Shown here: positions 1 to 12,750 of the stretch, piece after piece
How positions within the stretch are numbered: position 1 is the first letter of the stretch
Layout of the letters: the number at the start of each line of letters is the position of its first letter
Origin: Symbiotaphrina buchneri
Lineage: Eukaryota > Ascomycota > Symbiotaphrinales > Symbiotaphrinaceae
Length of the DNA: 64,000 nucleotides
Direction: 5' to 3'
Assembly (NCBI GenBank): GCA_001599915.1
Contig: BCIG01000027.1
Span: forward strand, 428,161 to 492,160
The notes under the pieces: generated by a model
Seen by the model: the letters and a program-made list of their open reading frames with translations, nothing else
The model's database searches: none
Told to the model about the DNA's origin: nothing
Program-made: the position numbers and the translations under genes

Positions 1-294
1 GTTTGTATGCATGGTCCTAATCCTCTCAATCTTTGCCAGGCTCAATTGGCTGATAGTCCTCTTCATAGTGCTTTCTTCGCTCGCAAGCTACCGCTCGTTA
101 CTTGACGACTCGTTGCAGCATTAGCCCTCTCTCATCGACACTCTCGTCTCACGGAGAAATACTGGACTTCGATGAAGGGTGCAGGGGCTGCGTCCATCGA
201 CGACCCTCGAAATTGAACAGATACACACTGAGGGGCTATATGCGAGGCAAACGAATGGGGAGAATAGATGACTGGTGTACGAGTTCTGCATAGG

Positions 295-3200
295 ATGGAC
301 CATTTTGCAGAGTCGGAGAGGAAAAGACAGAGAATGGGTTCCTATGGAGCTCCTCCAAATCTAGGGCCAATGCCACCACAGAGTGAACTACCGATGGGAT
401 TTTCACGGCCACCGATCCCTCATAACATACCCCCGCCTCCGCCAGCGAACTATCCCCAAGAGCATATGCTGCCCGAAAGAGAGCTTCCGACCCCGTCGCC
501 CCAGCAATTCAATCATCCACCACCTGGTTACACAACACCTGTGAACACACAGGCACCCCATCCACCAGATCACGGGTTTGCTCGTCCTGCTCTCCCTCTC
601 CAGCCACAGCAACGATCGCCTGTCGATACGCAGCAAGTCTCGCAATTTCGGCCGTTACAGGTCGCTCCGCCGCATGAAGGGTACCAAGCTCAGCCTTTAG
701 TTGAACCTCTCCCAGTGGGTGCCGGATATGGAGAGCCTCCACCGACCAACGGAGCAATGCCTCACGGCTTACCCATGGGTGGCCACCCAGAAGTGATGGG
801 GACTCCGGGCCCCTATGCAACTCCGCAGATTCCTATGACACCATATCATCACCCTTACTCGGGCGCGCTGGTCGCAACACCCGCTCTGGCTCAGTCCCGG
901 AAGAGGGCCGTGCGCGCTCTACAGGTCGGTCTGTTTGTTTCCTCTGTTTATCAGTACCTGACAGTCTCCAGGCGTGTGATGCGTGCCGCCAGCGGAAAGC
1001 GAAGTGCGATGAGGGTCGCCCAGCTTGTCTGTACTGCAAAGAAGCTGGCGTCCCATGCAGTTATCGCGATGTTCCTCCGCCAAAGTAAATCTCTCCTTCC
1101 ACGCAGATTCAGGTGGTTTCTAACAATCAACGAGTAGGCAAGATCGTCAGATAACCGTGACCCAAGACATGATCCGACGTGTTGATGATCGTTTGAACGC
1201 TCGTTTGAACACTATGATAAGCCTCCTGCAAGTACTCGTCAAGAATGGCATATCTCCAGCTTCTATCGACCTCAACACTCTGATGGAACAAGACATGGAA
1301 CAAGACACGAAGATGGAAGAGGAGGAAGATATCCAGGGCACCTTGGATGCACCCTCGAGTCAACCCATGAGCACGATGCAGGAAGTGCCTGCGATAGATA
1401 CCAAAGATTACAAGAACGAGGTTGTTAACGAACTTGCTATTCCAATGGAGCATACGACAGCCGCTCAAAAGCTTCTCCGGTGGCCTTCAATACGTGCATT
1501 CGTTCAAGATCTGGACATTACTGAGTCATATGTGTTGGACGGTGAAGAGCGCCGTGGTCTCTTGCGAGTGTGGGGCCGAGGTGAAGGCAGAGCGCTTGAT
1601 GGTGGCAGTTTGTTACCACCACGCGAAGACGCGGTTAAAACCAAAGACGGAAAGCTTCATTTTCCGGTATTCGGTGAGAACAAAGGGCCAGTGGTGGACA
1701 ATCTTTGGGGCACTGAACCAGGTCCTGTTGCAACATCGGACGGGAAACGGGTGGTACATGGGGAAGCGGGTGGCTTGAGCCCAGACGGTACACTCAAGTT
1801 GGACTACTCCACTGTTAACCGCCTCCTGGGGACTTATATGGACAAAATACATATCCTACATCCATTCCTTAATCGGGACGAGATCACTTACATGGTTCAA
1901 GCCTTGTCCGCAAGATGTGGTAACACGCTGGACCCGTCAAGATCATCAGTGCCTAGCTCTCCATTCGCTTCGTCGGGAACATTGGCGGGCCACCCTGCAG
2001 CTGCGTTGAAACAACAGCAAGCTCCGAAACGGAAACGCTCAGCTCCAACGGTGGCTGGTATGCCCGCACCAGGTGCGCACACAAGCGTTCCCAAAACTCT
2101 CCTGGAGCGGTCGATACAGTCTGCAATAGCCCTGTTGGTGTTGGCCTTGGGTAAAGTTTGTGAGCATACAAAGTGGCTTCCTGGGCCTGTCCCCGACATG
2201 GACTCAGCCTCTGCTCAAGTCTGGTCCCCGCCTGTCCTTCGCAGCGACTCTCCTTCCATGTCCGTCCATCAATCTCCAACGTCTTCACAATCGGGAAGCT
2301 TCACCTCCGCAGCTTCGCCCCACGATATGGATCGTCGACCGTCAGTCGATGCAAGCGGTAATGCAGGATTAAGGAACATCGACGTCATTCCTGGTCTGGC
2401 TTATTACGGCTATGCTACTGATATCCTCGGCAACCTCTCGGCTGGAACAGAGCTCGAACATATACAGGCCTTTGTGCTGGCTGGATTGTACATGGGTCAG
2501 CTTGGTAGGGTAGTGGAAAGCTGGCTCTGGATCAATCGTGCAGGAATTGCGATACAAGTCTTGTTGCGAAGGTGTGTATCCCGCTATTTCTGAAAGAAAT
2601 ATACCGAAAGAAGGGACAGCGTGTCTGACCAGGCTTATACAGGGAACCATACAAGAACCTCGAGGACCACTCGGACAGGCTCCTCAGGGTGACTACGACT
2701 TACTGGACAGCCGTGCAATTAGAGAGGTAAGGTGGTCGTATCTCCTGCACATAATAGCCATCTAATAATACAACAGCGATATCCTGGCAGAGCTGGATGT
2801 TCCTCCTAGTGGGATGTCAAGATATGAAGACGAGATGCCGATCCCATTGCCGGTGCATATCATGAATAAGGAAGGCTCCGACAAGGAAGTTGAGGTCTGG
2901 CAATACTACCTCTCTCAGATCACAATCCGCAAACTTCTCAACAGGGTCCATACCGAGCTGTACAAGAGTGATGGTATATACAGCTGTATCATATTATCTC
3001 AACCTTTGCTAACTCAGGCATTTTAGATGGCAAACACTCCGCATGGTCAAGCAAAGTCCAAGGGGAGCTAGCACAGCAGCTTGTTCGATGGCGCAATCAC
3101 CTGCCGGAGCAATTGCGGTGGGATGACAGCGAACCTCCTGCAGCGGAGATTAATGCTGCTCGGCTTCGCGGCAAATACTGGGGAGCGCACTATGTCATCC

Positions 3201-3747
3201 ATCGACCTTTCGTTCATCATGCGCTGCATCCTGTCGGTGGCAGCAGACAGTTCCCCTCTTTCGGATCGGATCGATCGGTGGATGAAAACAAACAGAAGAG
3301 CGCCGCTCAAAGTTCATCTATCCTTACGACGGATCCCGCGATCCAGAAGAAGGTTTTCGAGTCATGCAAGGCCTGTATCCATGCCGCTTATCAGTCAACC
3401 GTTGCCTTCCATCGTGTCGAGTCCTTTTATGGTCGTCCTATCATCACTAATATATTCGGCACTGCTCACGCGTGAGTTATCCGTCATTCTTTGCACTGAT
3501 CAACACTGACCATCTCCTTAGGCAATTCGGCAACCTTCTAGTCCTGCAGGCCGCATTGCGGAGCGAAGAACTGGGGCATCTCGTCGACCGTGAACATGTG
3601 ATTTTGCTATTAGAGAAGACCATTGCATTCCTTCGACATCTTGCTCCGTTGGGCCCAACCTTTAGGACGGATGCAATGATCCTTGAGCACAGTCTCAAGA
3701 AGCTGCACGAAGACTATCCTAATTATGGGCGGAAGCCCAAGGTCTAG
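295..3747 (+). CDS. Zn2Cys6 fungal-specific transcription factor
   Basis: Predicted nuclear DNA-binding regulator of 1046 residues; the target is not deducible. The seven exons are 295-924, 972-1084, 1138-2573, 2633-2726, 2777-2973, 3027-3471 and 3522-3747, and they sum to an exact codon multiple. Residues 1-210 are a Pro/Gln-rich region. The binuclear zinc cluster starts right at exon 2 (ACDACRQRKAKCDEG, then CLYCKEAGVPC), so the first intron separates the low-complexity N-terminus from the DNA-binding domain. A short region after the cluster (DRQITVTQDMIRRVDDRL) looks like the usual dimerisation helix. The long middle and C-terminal part fits the fungal_trans middle homology region (for example GTYMDKIHILHPFLNRDEI near 1830-1890 and RIKQ-type helices later). 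An in-frame ATG at 268 is an alternative start; I prefer 295 because the sequence from MDHFAESERKRQR looks like a normal N-terminus. Confidence 0.88.
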
Positions 3748-5686
3748 CCACCTACAGACCGATCTTTATCGTCCCATCTTGCACAAACTCTCCCGTCATA
3801 TCCCACTCTCCGCGGTTTCTTCCCCGTCGTCCATCTACAACCGCTTCGAGCCTACCAAAGCTCAACCTTCTCGTCATGAGAAAGCATCACTTAGTTGTTC
3901 TGTATACTTGCATAAACGGCCTACGGCGCGGGTACACGGTCCAGTCACGGCAAGGCGGTTATCTGATCTTTTCTGGCATACCATGAGTCTGATGCAGGTT
4001 GATGACCCTTACTGCTTCAGAACATACACCCCCTGCGCTCCTCCGAGAGTGGCAGGTAATCATCTTCCAGCATACATCCCGGGGTGGGGATGAGGCGCGA
4101 GTACACACATTGTTGTTTGGGCAATCTGCCGTCACCTGCCTTTTAAATTTGCATTCTGCCTATATTCTACCTAGTATCGATATCCCCCGGCGGTTAGCGT
4201 TGCGCTTTCTTTCTCTTGTCTTTCATCTCTCCGTGCTCCATGTATGCAGCGAGTGCCACCGTCCGCGCTCTTAATGCATCCCGGCAGCAAACACCCCATC
4301 CCTATCATCAACACCAGCACTGGGCGGCTCAAGTCATTCATCAAAGAACCATCACTTGGTTCGCATCATCATCATCATCATCATATCCTCATCCGCATCA
4401 TCGTCGTCATCGTCGATCTGTCATATCTCTCGGGCATTTCCGGTTTCTAGGTCTCGTGGGCAGGCAGGCGGCTCTTTATGTCTTTTTGTCCTGTTTTTCC
4501 CGCGTGCGCGCAAAGCATCTCTATCTTGTCGCTACTATCGCCCAATTGTATCTTTATCCGCCTTTCTCTGCCCACACACAGCCCCCCACACACGTCGGCG
4601 GGCAGGCTGGGTCTGAGGGCGACCCGGCTTTGCTTGCTGGTGTCTCATCGCCGAAATCTCGCGGCGAGTAAGGGGTGTGTCATGTCCCTTGTTTCCCGCC
4701 GCGGAAGCGCTGGACTGCTCGGTTTGATCACGCAGATGTGTCTTGCGCCGCTGCTGGCTGGTGTTTCGACTCGGCGCGCTCCTGTGCTGGATATGCGACC
4801 TATCCTACCTTACGCTTCGCCTGCTCTGCTGCTCGCTGCAGCAGGGTTAGGAGACGCGAGAAGCAAAAATGCTCTTCAGGGCGCAGGCGCGGGGTAGTTC
4901 GTCAATCAGCCTGGTCAACCAGGCCAGTCAAGCAGCCAGCCAGTCGGTCAATCGATCTCCCGGTCAACCGAACCCCTCCCGAACGCTTTGATCGCGCGGC
5001 GGGAGCCGGTCCCTATGGAGCATGACCCTCCGCCCTCCTGCGGAGACTCCCTTCTCTTGTTCTTCCCAACGAAGGAGACATGGAAGGAGAGCATGGAAGT
5101 TGGTCCAAGAGGGACAAGGCAAAGGCGTGTGTGGGCAGACAATAATAGGGGGTATATATACAATACACACGAGTGGTGTCTGTGAGTCTGTGCTGTGATG
5201 CATGGATGGATATGGATATGGTTGGATATGTATGGATGGTTGGATGTCGGGTATATAGGCGAAATATATCTTATGGACATCCCATCCCCATCTTCGCCGA
5301 TTCCGATTCCTCTTTCCCTTCCGTGACGCGATGCTTGAGCTACGTGCGTGCGTGCTACGTGCGTGCCTTTTTGGTGTTTGTCACTTGCATCTGCTCTGCA
5401 CAAAATGTAGAAGAAGCTTTACCTTATCACATTGAGAGTGGGCAGGCAGACGTTGATATCACGTAGATGTAGGTACAGTACGGTACGATAGGGTATGCAG
5501 ATTTCCATAAGAAGGAAGGATGGATGCTTTCATTGACGTTGTGCATTGTGCATCCATTACCATGTCAATTAGACAAGCAAGCGCACTACCTACTTTACTC
5601 CAACTTGTTCGCTCGCTCCCTCCGCTGCATAAAGACTCTTTAATTAAGGAAACCCTATCCCAACCCGTCCACACGCGCGCCGCAGC

Positions 5687-5690
<4 letters not shown>

Positions 5691-5717
<27 letters not shown>
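5691..5717. repeat. (CA)n microsatellite
   Basis: About thirteen uninterrupted CA units lie directly after a GCGCGCCGCAG stretch. Read directly from the sequence. Confidence 0.9.
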
Positions 5718-5940
5718 TCCTCCTTTTCTCTGTAAGGTAGATGGCGAGACCCCGTCCACCCCGTCCACCCCAGGCTAGCCCCACCAACCGAATTAACAAG
5801 ACGCTGACGAAAAGAAGACCAACGGGTCAGACAAGGAAACAATAGTGCTCGAGTACGACGCCCGCAAACCGCTGCCGCACAGCGCGCTCCTGTGTGCCTC
5901 GATGGGAAAGAAAGAGGGAAGAGGAACTCAGGAAAAGGAG

Positions 5941-5964
5941 ACCGAAACCGAAACCGAAACCGAG
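5941..5964. repeat. (ACCGAA)n hexanucleotide run
   Basis: Four consecutive ACCGAA-type units end in ACCGAG. On the plus strand this would encode Glu-Thr repeats, but no credible gene surrounds it. Confidence 0.8.
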
Positions 5965-6373
5965 ACTGTAGACCAAAAGCTTTTCCATGCCCGTGCCTGC
6001 CTTTGTCGCGCCCTGCCTGCTTGCCTTGCTTGTTGCTTGTTGCCTGTTGCTTTTTATCTTTCCCATCACGATCCTACCGGCGTGAGGATGACGCCGGTAG
6101 TGTATGAATGGCAACGACATGACCATCTCGAATACAACACCCTCGCAGACGGATCAATGATATATGGACAGCCCCCCGGCTCGATCACCGCAAATGTAGC
6201 AAGACGAGGTCTCTCCCTCCTGCTGTTTTCCGCCTGCATCGTCGTGCGCCAGAAATTGATAATGACGCCACGGGTGAGCAGACATTCATATAAGAAAACA
6301 CAATGTATCTCGCGAGTTCCAGTCCACGATGCAATACAAGTCATGTTCGACATCCTGACCTTACAACAACCCC

Positions 6374-7714
6374 TCAGTGTCCGTTCATTGCCGCGTCTCC
6401 TACATTCCCCATCGTTGTATCCATACCATTCTGTGCGGATACAGTATTACTCACGGCTCTCTGCTGCTGTTGCTGTGCATTGCCTGCAGCCGTGCGACGT
6501 CCCGTCGCACCACCTTGTAGAACCCCGAGGATCTGCCTCATCACCTCACTATTCTGGTCGACGGCGCGGCGCATCTCTGCCAGCGACCGTTCAACTGTGC
6601 TAAGCCGTGTCTCCAGATTTTGACTCGCGGCGGTGGAGCGGGATTGTGAGGGGGTATTCTCCGACGATGCGGTTTTGGCTTGTGAGGCGAGGGCGTCGGT
6701 GACCGCAGCTTGGACGAGGGAGGCGATGGAGGTGCCGAGATTTGAGAGGTTGGCTGCGAGTGCGCGAGAAGGTGCGAGAAGGGATACGGGGGTGTCGGGA
6801 TTGAGATGTGCCGTCGAAGCCAGCCCTGGGGTGCTATTAGGCGGGCCCATGGGCGCGTGAGGGGCATGGAACTGAGCATGACATGGTTGCCGTGCACTTG
6901 CAGGTGTTGTGTGGAACAGACCTGCGGATGCTGCTGCTTCCTCTAGAGGGTCCACCAGTTCACGCGCTTCCTGGACGAAGGAGGAGAAGGACCGCTTGCG
7001 ACCGCGGCGACCCGTGCCTGCATCTGGAGTCCCTTGTACCGAGTCTAGTCCATCACCTGTGTTGTTAACGCGCATCCTCCCCTGCACAGGACCGGCGTCG
7101 ACCATCCTCACACGCTCCTGGAACCGGTCTAGCAGATCTCTCATTCCCTCGACCATCTCACCGGACCCGCTCAGCCGTGCACGACTGATCTTGCCATTCT
7201 TCAGCTCAGGAACGACTCCTTCTCGGCTTTTCTCTTCCTGCCTAGCTTTCAACAAAGCGAGGACACGACCGCGCGGGTCTTTGAAGTCCCGCTGGATAGT
7301 CTCGCGGAAGAGCTCTCGGATGCGTGCCCAAAACTCCTGCTTGTTGCCAGCGTAGAACTCGTGCGCATGCTCTACACAAAGGCGAAGCAGCGCCAAGTCT
7401 TCGGCCCGGGTCAACCGTATCCTGCGTTGCTTTTCCTTGGTCGCGGGAGTGCCTGAGGGAGAATCGCCGCCGTTCTGGGGAGAGCCATAGTCGTGGGGAG
7501 AGTTGCCGTGAGTATTGCCTCCCAAAGGAGTTCCATCAACTGTCGGAGTAGAGAGCCCAGGGACCGCTCCACTCATTGTATTGCTGATGGCGCGATTTTG
7601 GGGGAGGGGAGTGGTGGTGAAGGAGCTCGAGGACTGTGCGGTAGGAGGGAAGTAGTGGAAGTTGGTGATGAGGCTTGGGTCGAGCGTAGTAGCGGAGTTG
7701 ACGTCGAATGACAT
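6374..7714 (-). CDS. Myb/SANT-like putative DNA-binding protein
   Basis: Intronless 446-residue protein. After a Ser/Thr/Gly/Pro-rich N-terminus (residues 1-95), residues about 96-165 form a basic, tryptophan-containing helical region (RIRLTRAEDLALLRLCVEHA, then ELFRETIQRDFKDPRGRV). This has the look of a Myb/SANT or GT1-type DNA-binding domain; that assignment is inference from pattern. The middle is rich in Ala/Ser and includes a basic patch (GRRGRKRSFSSFVQEA) that could be a nuclear localisation signal. Near the C-terminus a heptad-like segment (LETRLSTVERSLAEMRRAVD) predicts a coiled coil, followed by a QQQQQ run. The function is unknown. The start at 7714 is the first ATG of the frame and no intron signals interrupt it. 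Confidence 0.75.
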   Translation of the reverse strand: MSFDVNSATTLDPSLITNFHYFPPTAQSSSSFTTTPLPQNRAISNTMSGAVPGLSTPTVDGTPLGGNTHGNSPHDYGSPQNGGDSPSGTPATKEKQRRIRLTRAEDLALLRLCVEHAHEFYAGNKQEFWARIRELFRETIQRDFKDPRGRVLALLKARQEEKSREGVVPELKNGKISRARLSGSGEMVEGMRDLLDRFQERVRMVDAGPVQGRMRVNNTGDGLDSVQGTPDAGTGRRGRKRSFSSFVQEARELVDPLEEAAASAGLFHTTPASARQPCHAQFHAPHAPMGPPNSTPGLASTAHLNPDTPVSLLAPSRALAANLSNLGTSIASLVQAAVTDALASQAKTASSENTPSQSRSTAASQNLETRLSTVERSLAEMRRAVDQNSEVMRQILGVLQGGATGRRTAAGNAQQQQQRAVSNTVSAQNGMDTTMGNVGDAAMNGH

Positions 7715-8441
7715 GAATCAACTTAGTGCAATGGTCGCATCATCGATGGCATTGGGTTCGAATATGGTGGTTCAATTGAGGTTTATCAGCGAATGCAGAT
7801 TGTAGGCGCTTGTTCGCTGGGGTTGCAGATCAAGATCTTAGAGGCAGAGGTTGCAACACCAGTAGCGCCTTGATTATGTAACCGACCCTGAAACGGCCTC
7901 CGCACTTTCATTGTCAATATCAATAAATAGACTCGTGCAACATAACCGGCAGCCTAGGGAGGAGCAGTTTCATTTCGCCTCTGATCCTAGAGATAATAAA
8001 GGACCTGCTGATTATCCTCAGGACACGATTGTCTTCATTCAAGACCCAACATAATGGCATCAGTGTTACCAAGTTGACTTAAATCACGCTTTGCTACAGG
8101 CGTGGGAGATGTACAGCCGGAACATCAAGAGCTATTGGATGGTGAATATAGCCGCACAGTAGTGAGAGCATTCTAATACCAGACGTAGAAATCTGCTCGA
8201 GACAACAGAGAACAGTTCATTACTAATAGCTAAAAAGCAACGAGCTCAACGCTTTTCAAAACAGCAATGCTATGCAGATCCCTGTGTTTCGTAGGACATT
8301 ACTTCGTGTGCGCAGAAGCTAAAGCTGAAAGAATCAATATGCAACTTCCGAAGGCTAAAGCCATAGAAAAGCACATGGAGGGTTCGAAATGTGATCTCAG
8401 GAATTGCATGTTTGGGCGCTGTGCTCATGACACCAGCAATC
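7715..8441. other. Intergenic region, no gene seen
   Basis: AT-richer spacer of 727 bp between two minus-strand genes. It should contain the promoter and 5' UTR of the Myb/SANT-like gene and the 3' end region of the HAM1-like gene. A small plus-strand open frame at 8267 has no recognisable features and I do not call it. Confidence 0.4.
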
Positions 8442-10721
8442 TCACTGATTCAATGCCCTTGCCTGTACATCAAAGACTGCGTTCCTCCATCCTTGCTGCG
8501 CGTTGTCATCAATAATCTCCGGTGCTCGTGCTGCTTCATCAATCCATAACTTCGTCACTGACCCTGGAGCGTAGACGCCAGCGAAGATACCCTTCTTCGG
8601 TGCGGCAATACCTGGCCGAACGTATGTATCTGGGTCCTCCTCCGGGCTCAACCTCGCCAACACGGCCTTGACGAAGGTAGCCAGATCTTTTGGATCCGCA
8701 ATTCTTGTCGCCCGGAGCCGCTCACGGGCGTACAGCAGTTCGCGATTGGCGGCGTGCAGGGCGTCGGCAATGGCGGTTGCAATCTGCTTCTCCATGACTT
8801 TGCGGACAATGGGCCGAACAATGGGCTTGAAGAGGAAAGCAACCCAGGAGAACTTCGATTTCCGAAGGGTGTAGTTGAGATGGTGTATTTTGACCTTGAC
8901 ATTGCGGAGAGAAAGGATATGTTCAAGCTTATTGCGACCAATCTCGATGTCAATGTTGATGTCTATGCCCTTCTGGTCAAGGTGGAAGTTCGCAATACCC
9001 TCATCTGCGAGGCGTAGTATGCCCGTGTGTGCCCGCATCCAGAAACCAACCTCATCAGCGCGCATCGAAAGCCCTTCGATCTTGATCGTAGCTAGGGAGG
9101 TGAGGCGTGATGTTGTGCGGAAGCGTGCCTTGCGAACTTCCACGTCATTATATGTCTCTAGGCGGAAGCGGTAAGGTAGAAAGGAGCTGTTGTTGACGGT
9201 CTGACCCGGTTCGATAATGATATTTTCGAGCAGGAGGTCAGCCTCAGGGACAGATACTTCCAAACGTGGAATAGGTATGTATTGGATTCCCTGGATAAAG
9301 AGAGGCACGAAGACGTTGATAGCATCCTGGATAAGTTCTCCGTTGGTTGCTGTATGCACGGGGGAGAGAATGCCGATTATCTTGAGCGTAGTGTTCAGTA
9401 GCTTGTTGAGGTCTTCATCCTTTGACACTGAAAGTAGTGTCCTTTGGGCTTGTTTGAAGAGCTCTTCCACATCCTTCCGCAAGGACGTCTCCGAACCCGT
9501 GGATTCAGCTTCTTTCCGCAACTCCGCAAGCTTCTCGTCGGCGTGTTCAAAGAAGTCTGGATCAGTCAAAAGTTTCTCGGTGGAGTTTCCGACATCATTC
9601 ATCAAAGTTTCGAATTCTGGATCATTCCCTGAGTGCCCTATGACCTTCTTGAACTGCTTTTCGAGTTTCTCCCATTCCTTGGAATCGCCAAAGGAGCTCA
9701 TGATGGACCTGAAATTCTGAACTGCTCTGTCCAATTCCTCGTTCTTGTCCACATCATCTTGAACGGCGTCCGCAGTTGCTTCAACAGCTCGGGAGTAGGC
9801 CTTGGCATACTGTTTGATGAGCAACGAAATAGTGGAGACGGAATCATTGTAATCTGGTCGTTTGCGCAATTTCAGGACAGCCTGCTTCAAACGGAAAAGT
9901 AGGGTTTCTTTGTTCTCGCCAGCAATATGGTCTGCCACACTCTGAGCAGCGGCTTCACCAGTCCTGACAAGACCATCAGTCACGGCCTCTCCTACCTCGC
10001 CCGTTTGTTGCTTCAGATCCTGTTTGGAGACAGGACCGGACTCCTGCCCCGGTTTCTTGATGTTCTCCTTTTCATCTTTCGATGGTTCAATCTTCTTGCC
10101 GGTCTCCTCCGCTACTTGGGAAAGTGTGAAAGCGGTATCGGCGAAGACTTCACGACCAATTGTGTTAAGGTCAGAAAGGAAGATGCGGAAGTCGGAGTTG
10201 GTCAACAGTAGGCTTCCGACTGTACGAAGGCTTTCCAAAGCTAGAACGTATTAGTATATATTGGCGCCGTAATTGAAGGTCAGGCACTTACCAGCTGTAG
10301 CATCGGCCTTGCTCTTAGCTTTCTGTGCGCGGACAGCCAAATCCGCTGCATTGACCGACACCCTCGACTTTGTGAGAAACCAAATGAAGTCTTGAATCTG
10401 GTCTCTTCCATTCTTGTGTGCCAGTAGTTCGTTGAACTGTGTCAACCACTGTTTGGTATATTTGACGAGCAACCTCCCCGAATCGCTGAGCTCAGGGTCC
10501 GATGGGTTCAGCACATCTGAAGCTAGTAACGTTCGGATGTTGGCGATAATCTGTTCGGTAGAAGGGAGGTAGCCATCTGCAATTGCTCGAAGCTCCTGAT
10601 AGGTGTGGAATTTTTGGTGCAGTCGGCGTTGGAGAGCTGTGTCGTCGTTGTACTGAGGAAGCAGAGGTTGGGTCTCATCGGAAGCCTTGCGGCGACCGAA
10701 GCATGAAGACCAGGACGACAT
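8442..10721 (-). CDS. HAM1-like protein (TULIP/BPI-fold family)
   Basis: Two exons (10721-10292 and 10240-8442) encode 742 residues; the 51-nt intron has GTAAGT and CTAG ends. The N-terminal part is a long, charged, helical region (WFLTKSRVSVNAADLAVRAQ, later a Lys/Glu-rich linker). The C-terminal 300 residues have the alternating beta-rich pattern of the fungal HAM1-like C-terminal domain (IKIEGLSMRADEVGFWMRAH, GIANFHLDQKGIDINIDIEI, VKVKIHHLNYTLRKSKFSW). This family is related to the BPI/TULIP lipid-binding fold. A membrane-lipid binding or transfer role would follow from the family and is not shown here. It diverges from the hydrolase at 11013, so the two share a promoter region of about 290 bp. 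I am sure of the gene and moderately sure of the family name. Confidence 0.8.
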
Positions 10722-11012
10722 GGCGTAGATGGGAGCTTCAACCAGCAGTCACTGCGGCTAGCCTCTTGCAAGGATAGAGGATGGTAGGAGAGCACGAGAG
10801 GGCAGTTTGCCGTCTCTGGTTGGAGATGAGGTTGCCTGATGATTGTGAGGGGAAAAAACCTGGAAGCTGTAGCTCTAGCTTGGTTACGGTCACCAGCAGC
10901 GTTGTCGTCATCGCGCAGTCATGTACGGCGGCCGATAAGGAAAAGTTGGTGCGCCCAAAATCCGGGGAACTCAGCTAGGTACGTACCTACCTACCTTCAC
11001 TTTATCGACCGA

Positions 11013-12750
11013 ATGATCAATATCCGCAGCCATCTCCGACTGACAACAGAAGGACGGTTAATGTCTCGGACATTGTCACTTCCTCAAGGGACACCAAATG
11101 CGGCTGAGGTCTCAATTGAGGCTAATACCCAAGGCAACCATGATTCATATCTCGACTCTACAACCTCTACCCCGATAACCGCTGCTCGGGGACTGGCCCG
11201 GCATCTCGAGCTACAACCTTCCTTGATAGACTATCTGCTTCAACCTGGCTTCCGGCTCGGCAACTACATTTGCTCCTACACCGTCATCCGCCTCGCCGTT
11301 ATTGCCGTCCTCCTGCCTACCTATCTCACCGTCCAAGCATTCTCCATACTTCCAAATGCCCTCCGAAATATACCAACCCTTTTGCGGCCTAGCAAATGGC
11401 AAAGCTTCGTAGAGCGGGCGGATCGATACCGGGTAAGAGATGATCAGATTGCAGCGCAGCAATTTGACCAATCTTTCTATTTCCATCAATGGGCATATCT
11501 TAGACAGATGCAGAGCTATGACGACGCTATCAAAAGAGATGCAAATTGGGATACTCATACGGAGAAATTCGTGGTCTGCGGGTTACGGGCCAATATTGTG
11601 GTAGCGGAACCGGATGACCGTGGAAATGCTTCTGGGAAGACTATTGTGTTGCTGCATGGGAATCCCAGTTGGTCATACATGTGGAGAGATGTATGTTGTT
11701 CCACTTAGCCTTCAAGCGGACCCCTTACGAATCTAACTGAGGCGTTAGGTGATACCGTTACTGACAGCTTCTGGCCACCGTGTATTGGCTCTTGACTGGA
11801 TCGGCCATGGCTTGTCCGACAAACCGACAATGGCTTCCCGGTTGACCTTTGAACTGCATATGCGGACACTCCTTGATTTGTTTGCCCATTACAATCTTCG
11901 CTCGGCTATCATCGTCGCTCATGACTGGGGCGGATGCATTGCTCTTTGTACTATTCCACACTTGGCGCCAGGTGCTTGCTCCGGACTGTTTTGTCTAAAT
12001 ACATTCTTCCCGGCTCGAGATACAGACGTCAGTCTGAAGTACTATGCACTATACTGGATATGGTTCCTCAGCACTGGCATCATGAATGGGTATATCCCTG
12101 AATCTGTTATAATGCGTTACATGGCTCCTTCCATAACCTCGAGAGCTGTGAATGGTTATGGTGCTCCCTTTTCGATAGCGAAGAAAACTGAAGGGCTCAG
12201 GGGCTGGGCGTTAGCGAAGACAAGCGTAACACGCTTCTCACACATGGTCCCTGCTTTCCCAGATGAGGTCTTGATTAGACTCAGGAATACCTGGCTTTGG
12301 CGGTTCGTTGAAGGGGTGTGCGGCCCGTCAAGGTTTACTCATCTGAACGCTCAAACGAGGCTGGCAAGGCTTAATGTCTTCGTGAGGCGGTACTGGAGCA
12401 ATCCAAGTGATGTATCCGGCCCTGAAGCTACGACCACAATTGCATCAGCCTCTACACGTCACCAGCATTCTCTCGCCAGCACCTATCCTCCAAGAAGCTC
12501 GAGAATAACTAACGGCGAAGATGCGGTGATAAGGGAAGGAAGGCCGAAAGTGGCGGTGGTCTTCGGTGAGGAAGATCCTCTGTTGAAGGATTTTAAAGCA
12601 ATACTTGAGCGGACGATTCACCCCGCTCTGCAGATCCCGGCCCCGCATGATGGGTGGATACGTGGTGCAGGGCATTACCCAGTACAGGAGGCTCCGGAAG
12701 AAGTAGCGGAGCGAACTCTTTGGTTCACTGAGCGAGTATTTGACCCTTAG
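11013..12750 (+). CDS. Alpha/beta hydrolase (haloalkane dehalogenase / epoxide hydrolase type)
   Basis: Two exons (11013-11690, 11749-12750) encode 559 residues. A hydrophobic segment (LAVIAVLLPTYLTVQAFSIL, about residues 90-110) suggests membrane anchoring upstream of the catalytic domain. The core shows the oxyanion-hole motif HGNPSWSYMWRD, which spans the splice junction, and DWIGHGLSDKP. The nucleophile elbow is VAHDWGG, with aspartate rather than serine, as in haloalkane dehalogenases and soluble epoxide hydrolases. The C-terminal GAGHYPVQEAPEEVAE supplies the catalytic histidine. The acid is plausibly in GEEDPLL. A Ser/Thr/Arg-rich insertion (about residues 460-490) before the last strands is unusual. 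The substrate cannot be read from sequence. An internal ATG at 11061 is an alternative start. Confidence 0.85.

Larger units (their letters stand above)
3748..6373. other. Gene-free spacer with simple sequence
   Basis: I see no convincing gene in these 2.6 kb. The open frames are short, strand-symmetric and low in complexity. The stretch holds a CAT run (about 4363-4384), GGTCAA-like and CAG/CCAG short repeats (about 4900-4975), GGATAT/GGATGG repeats (5200-5250), a CA dinucleotide run (5691-5717) and an ACCGAA hexamer run (5941-5964). Long pyrimidine-rich blocks around 4200-4600 resemble fungal promoter or untranslated sequence. It could contain long UTRs of the flanking convergent genes or an unrecognised non-coding transcript. 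Confidence 0.5.

Noticed and set aside
4244-4450. Open frame with a poly-His/Ile run over the CAT repeat
   Set aside because: Driven by the trinucleotide repeat, overlaps other low-complexity frames, no start context or homology pattern.
5845-6603. 252-residue plus-strand open frame
   Set aside because: Overlaps the 3' end of the Myb/SANT-like gene on the other strand and is Cys/Leu/Arg shadow sequence without domain pattern.
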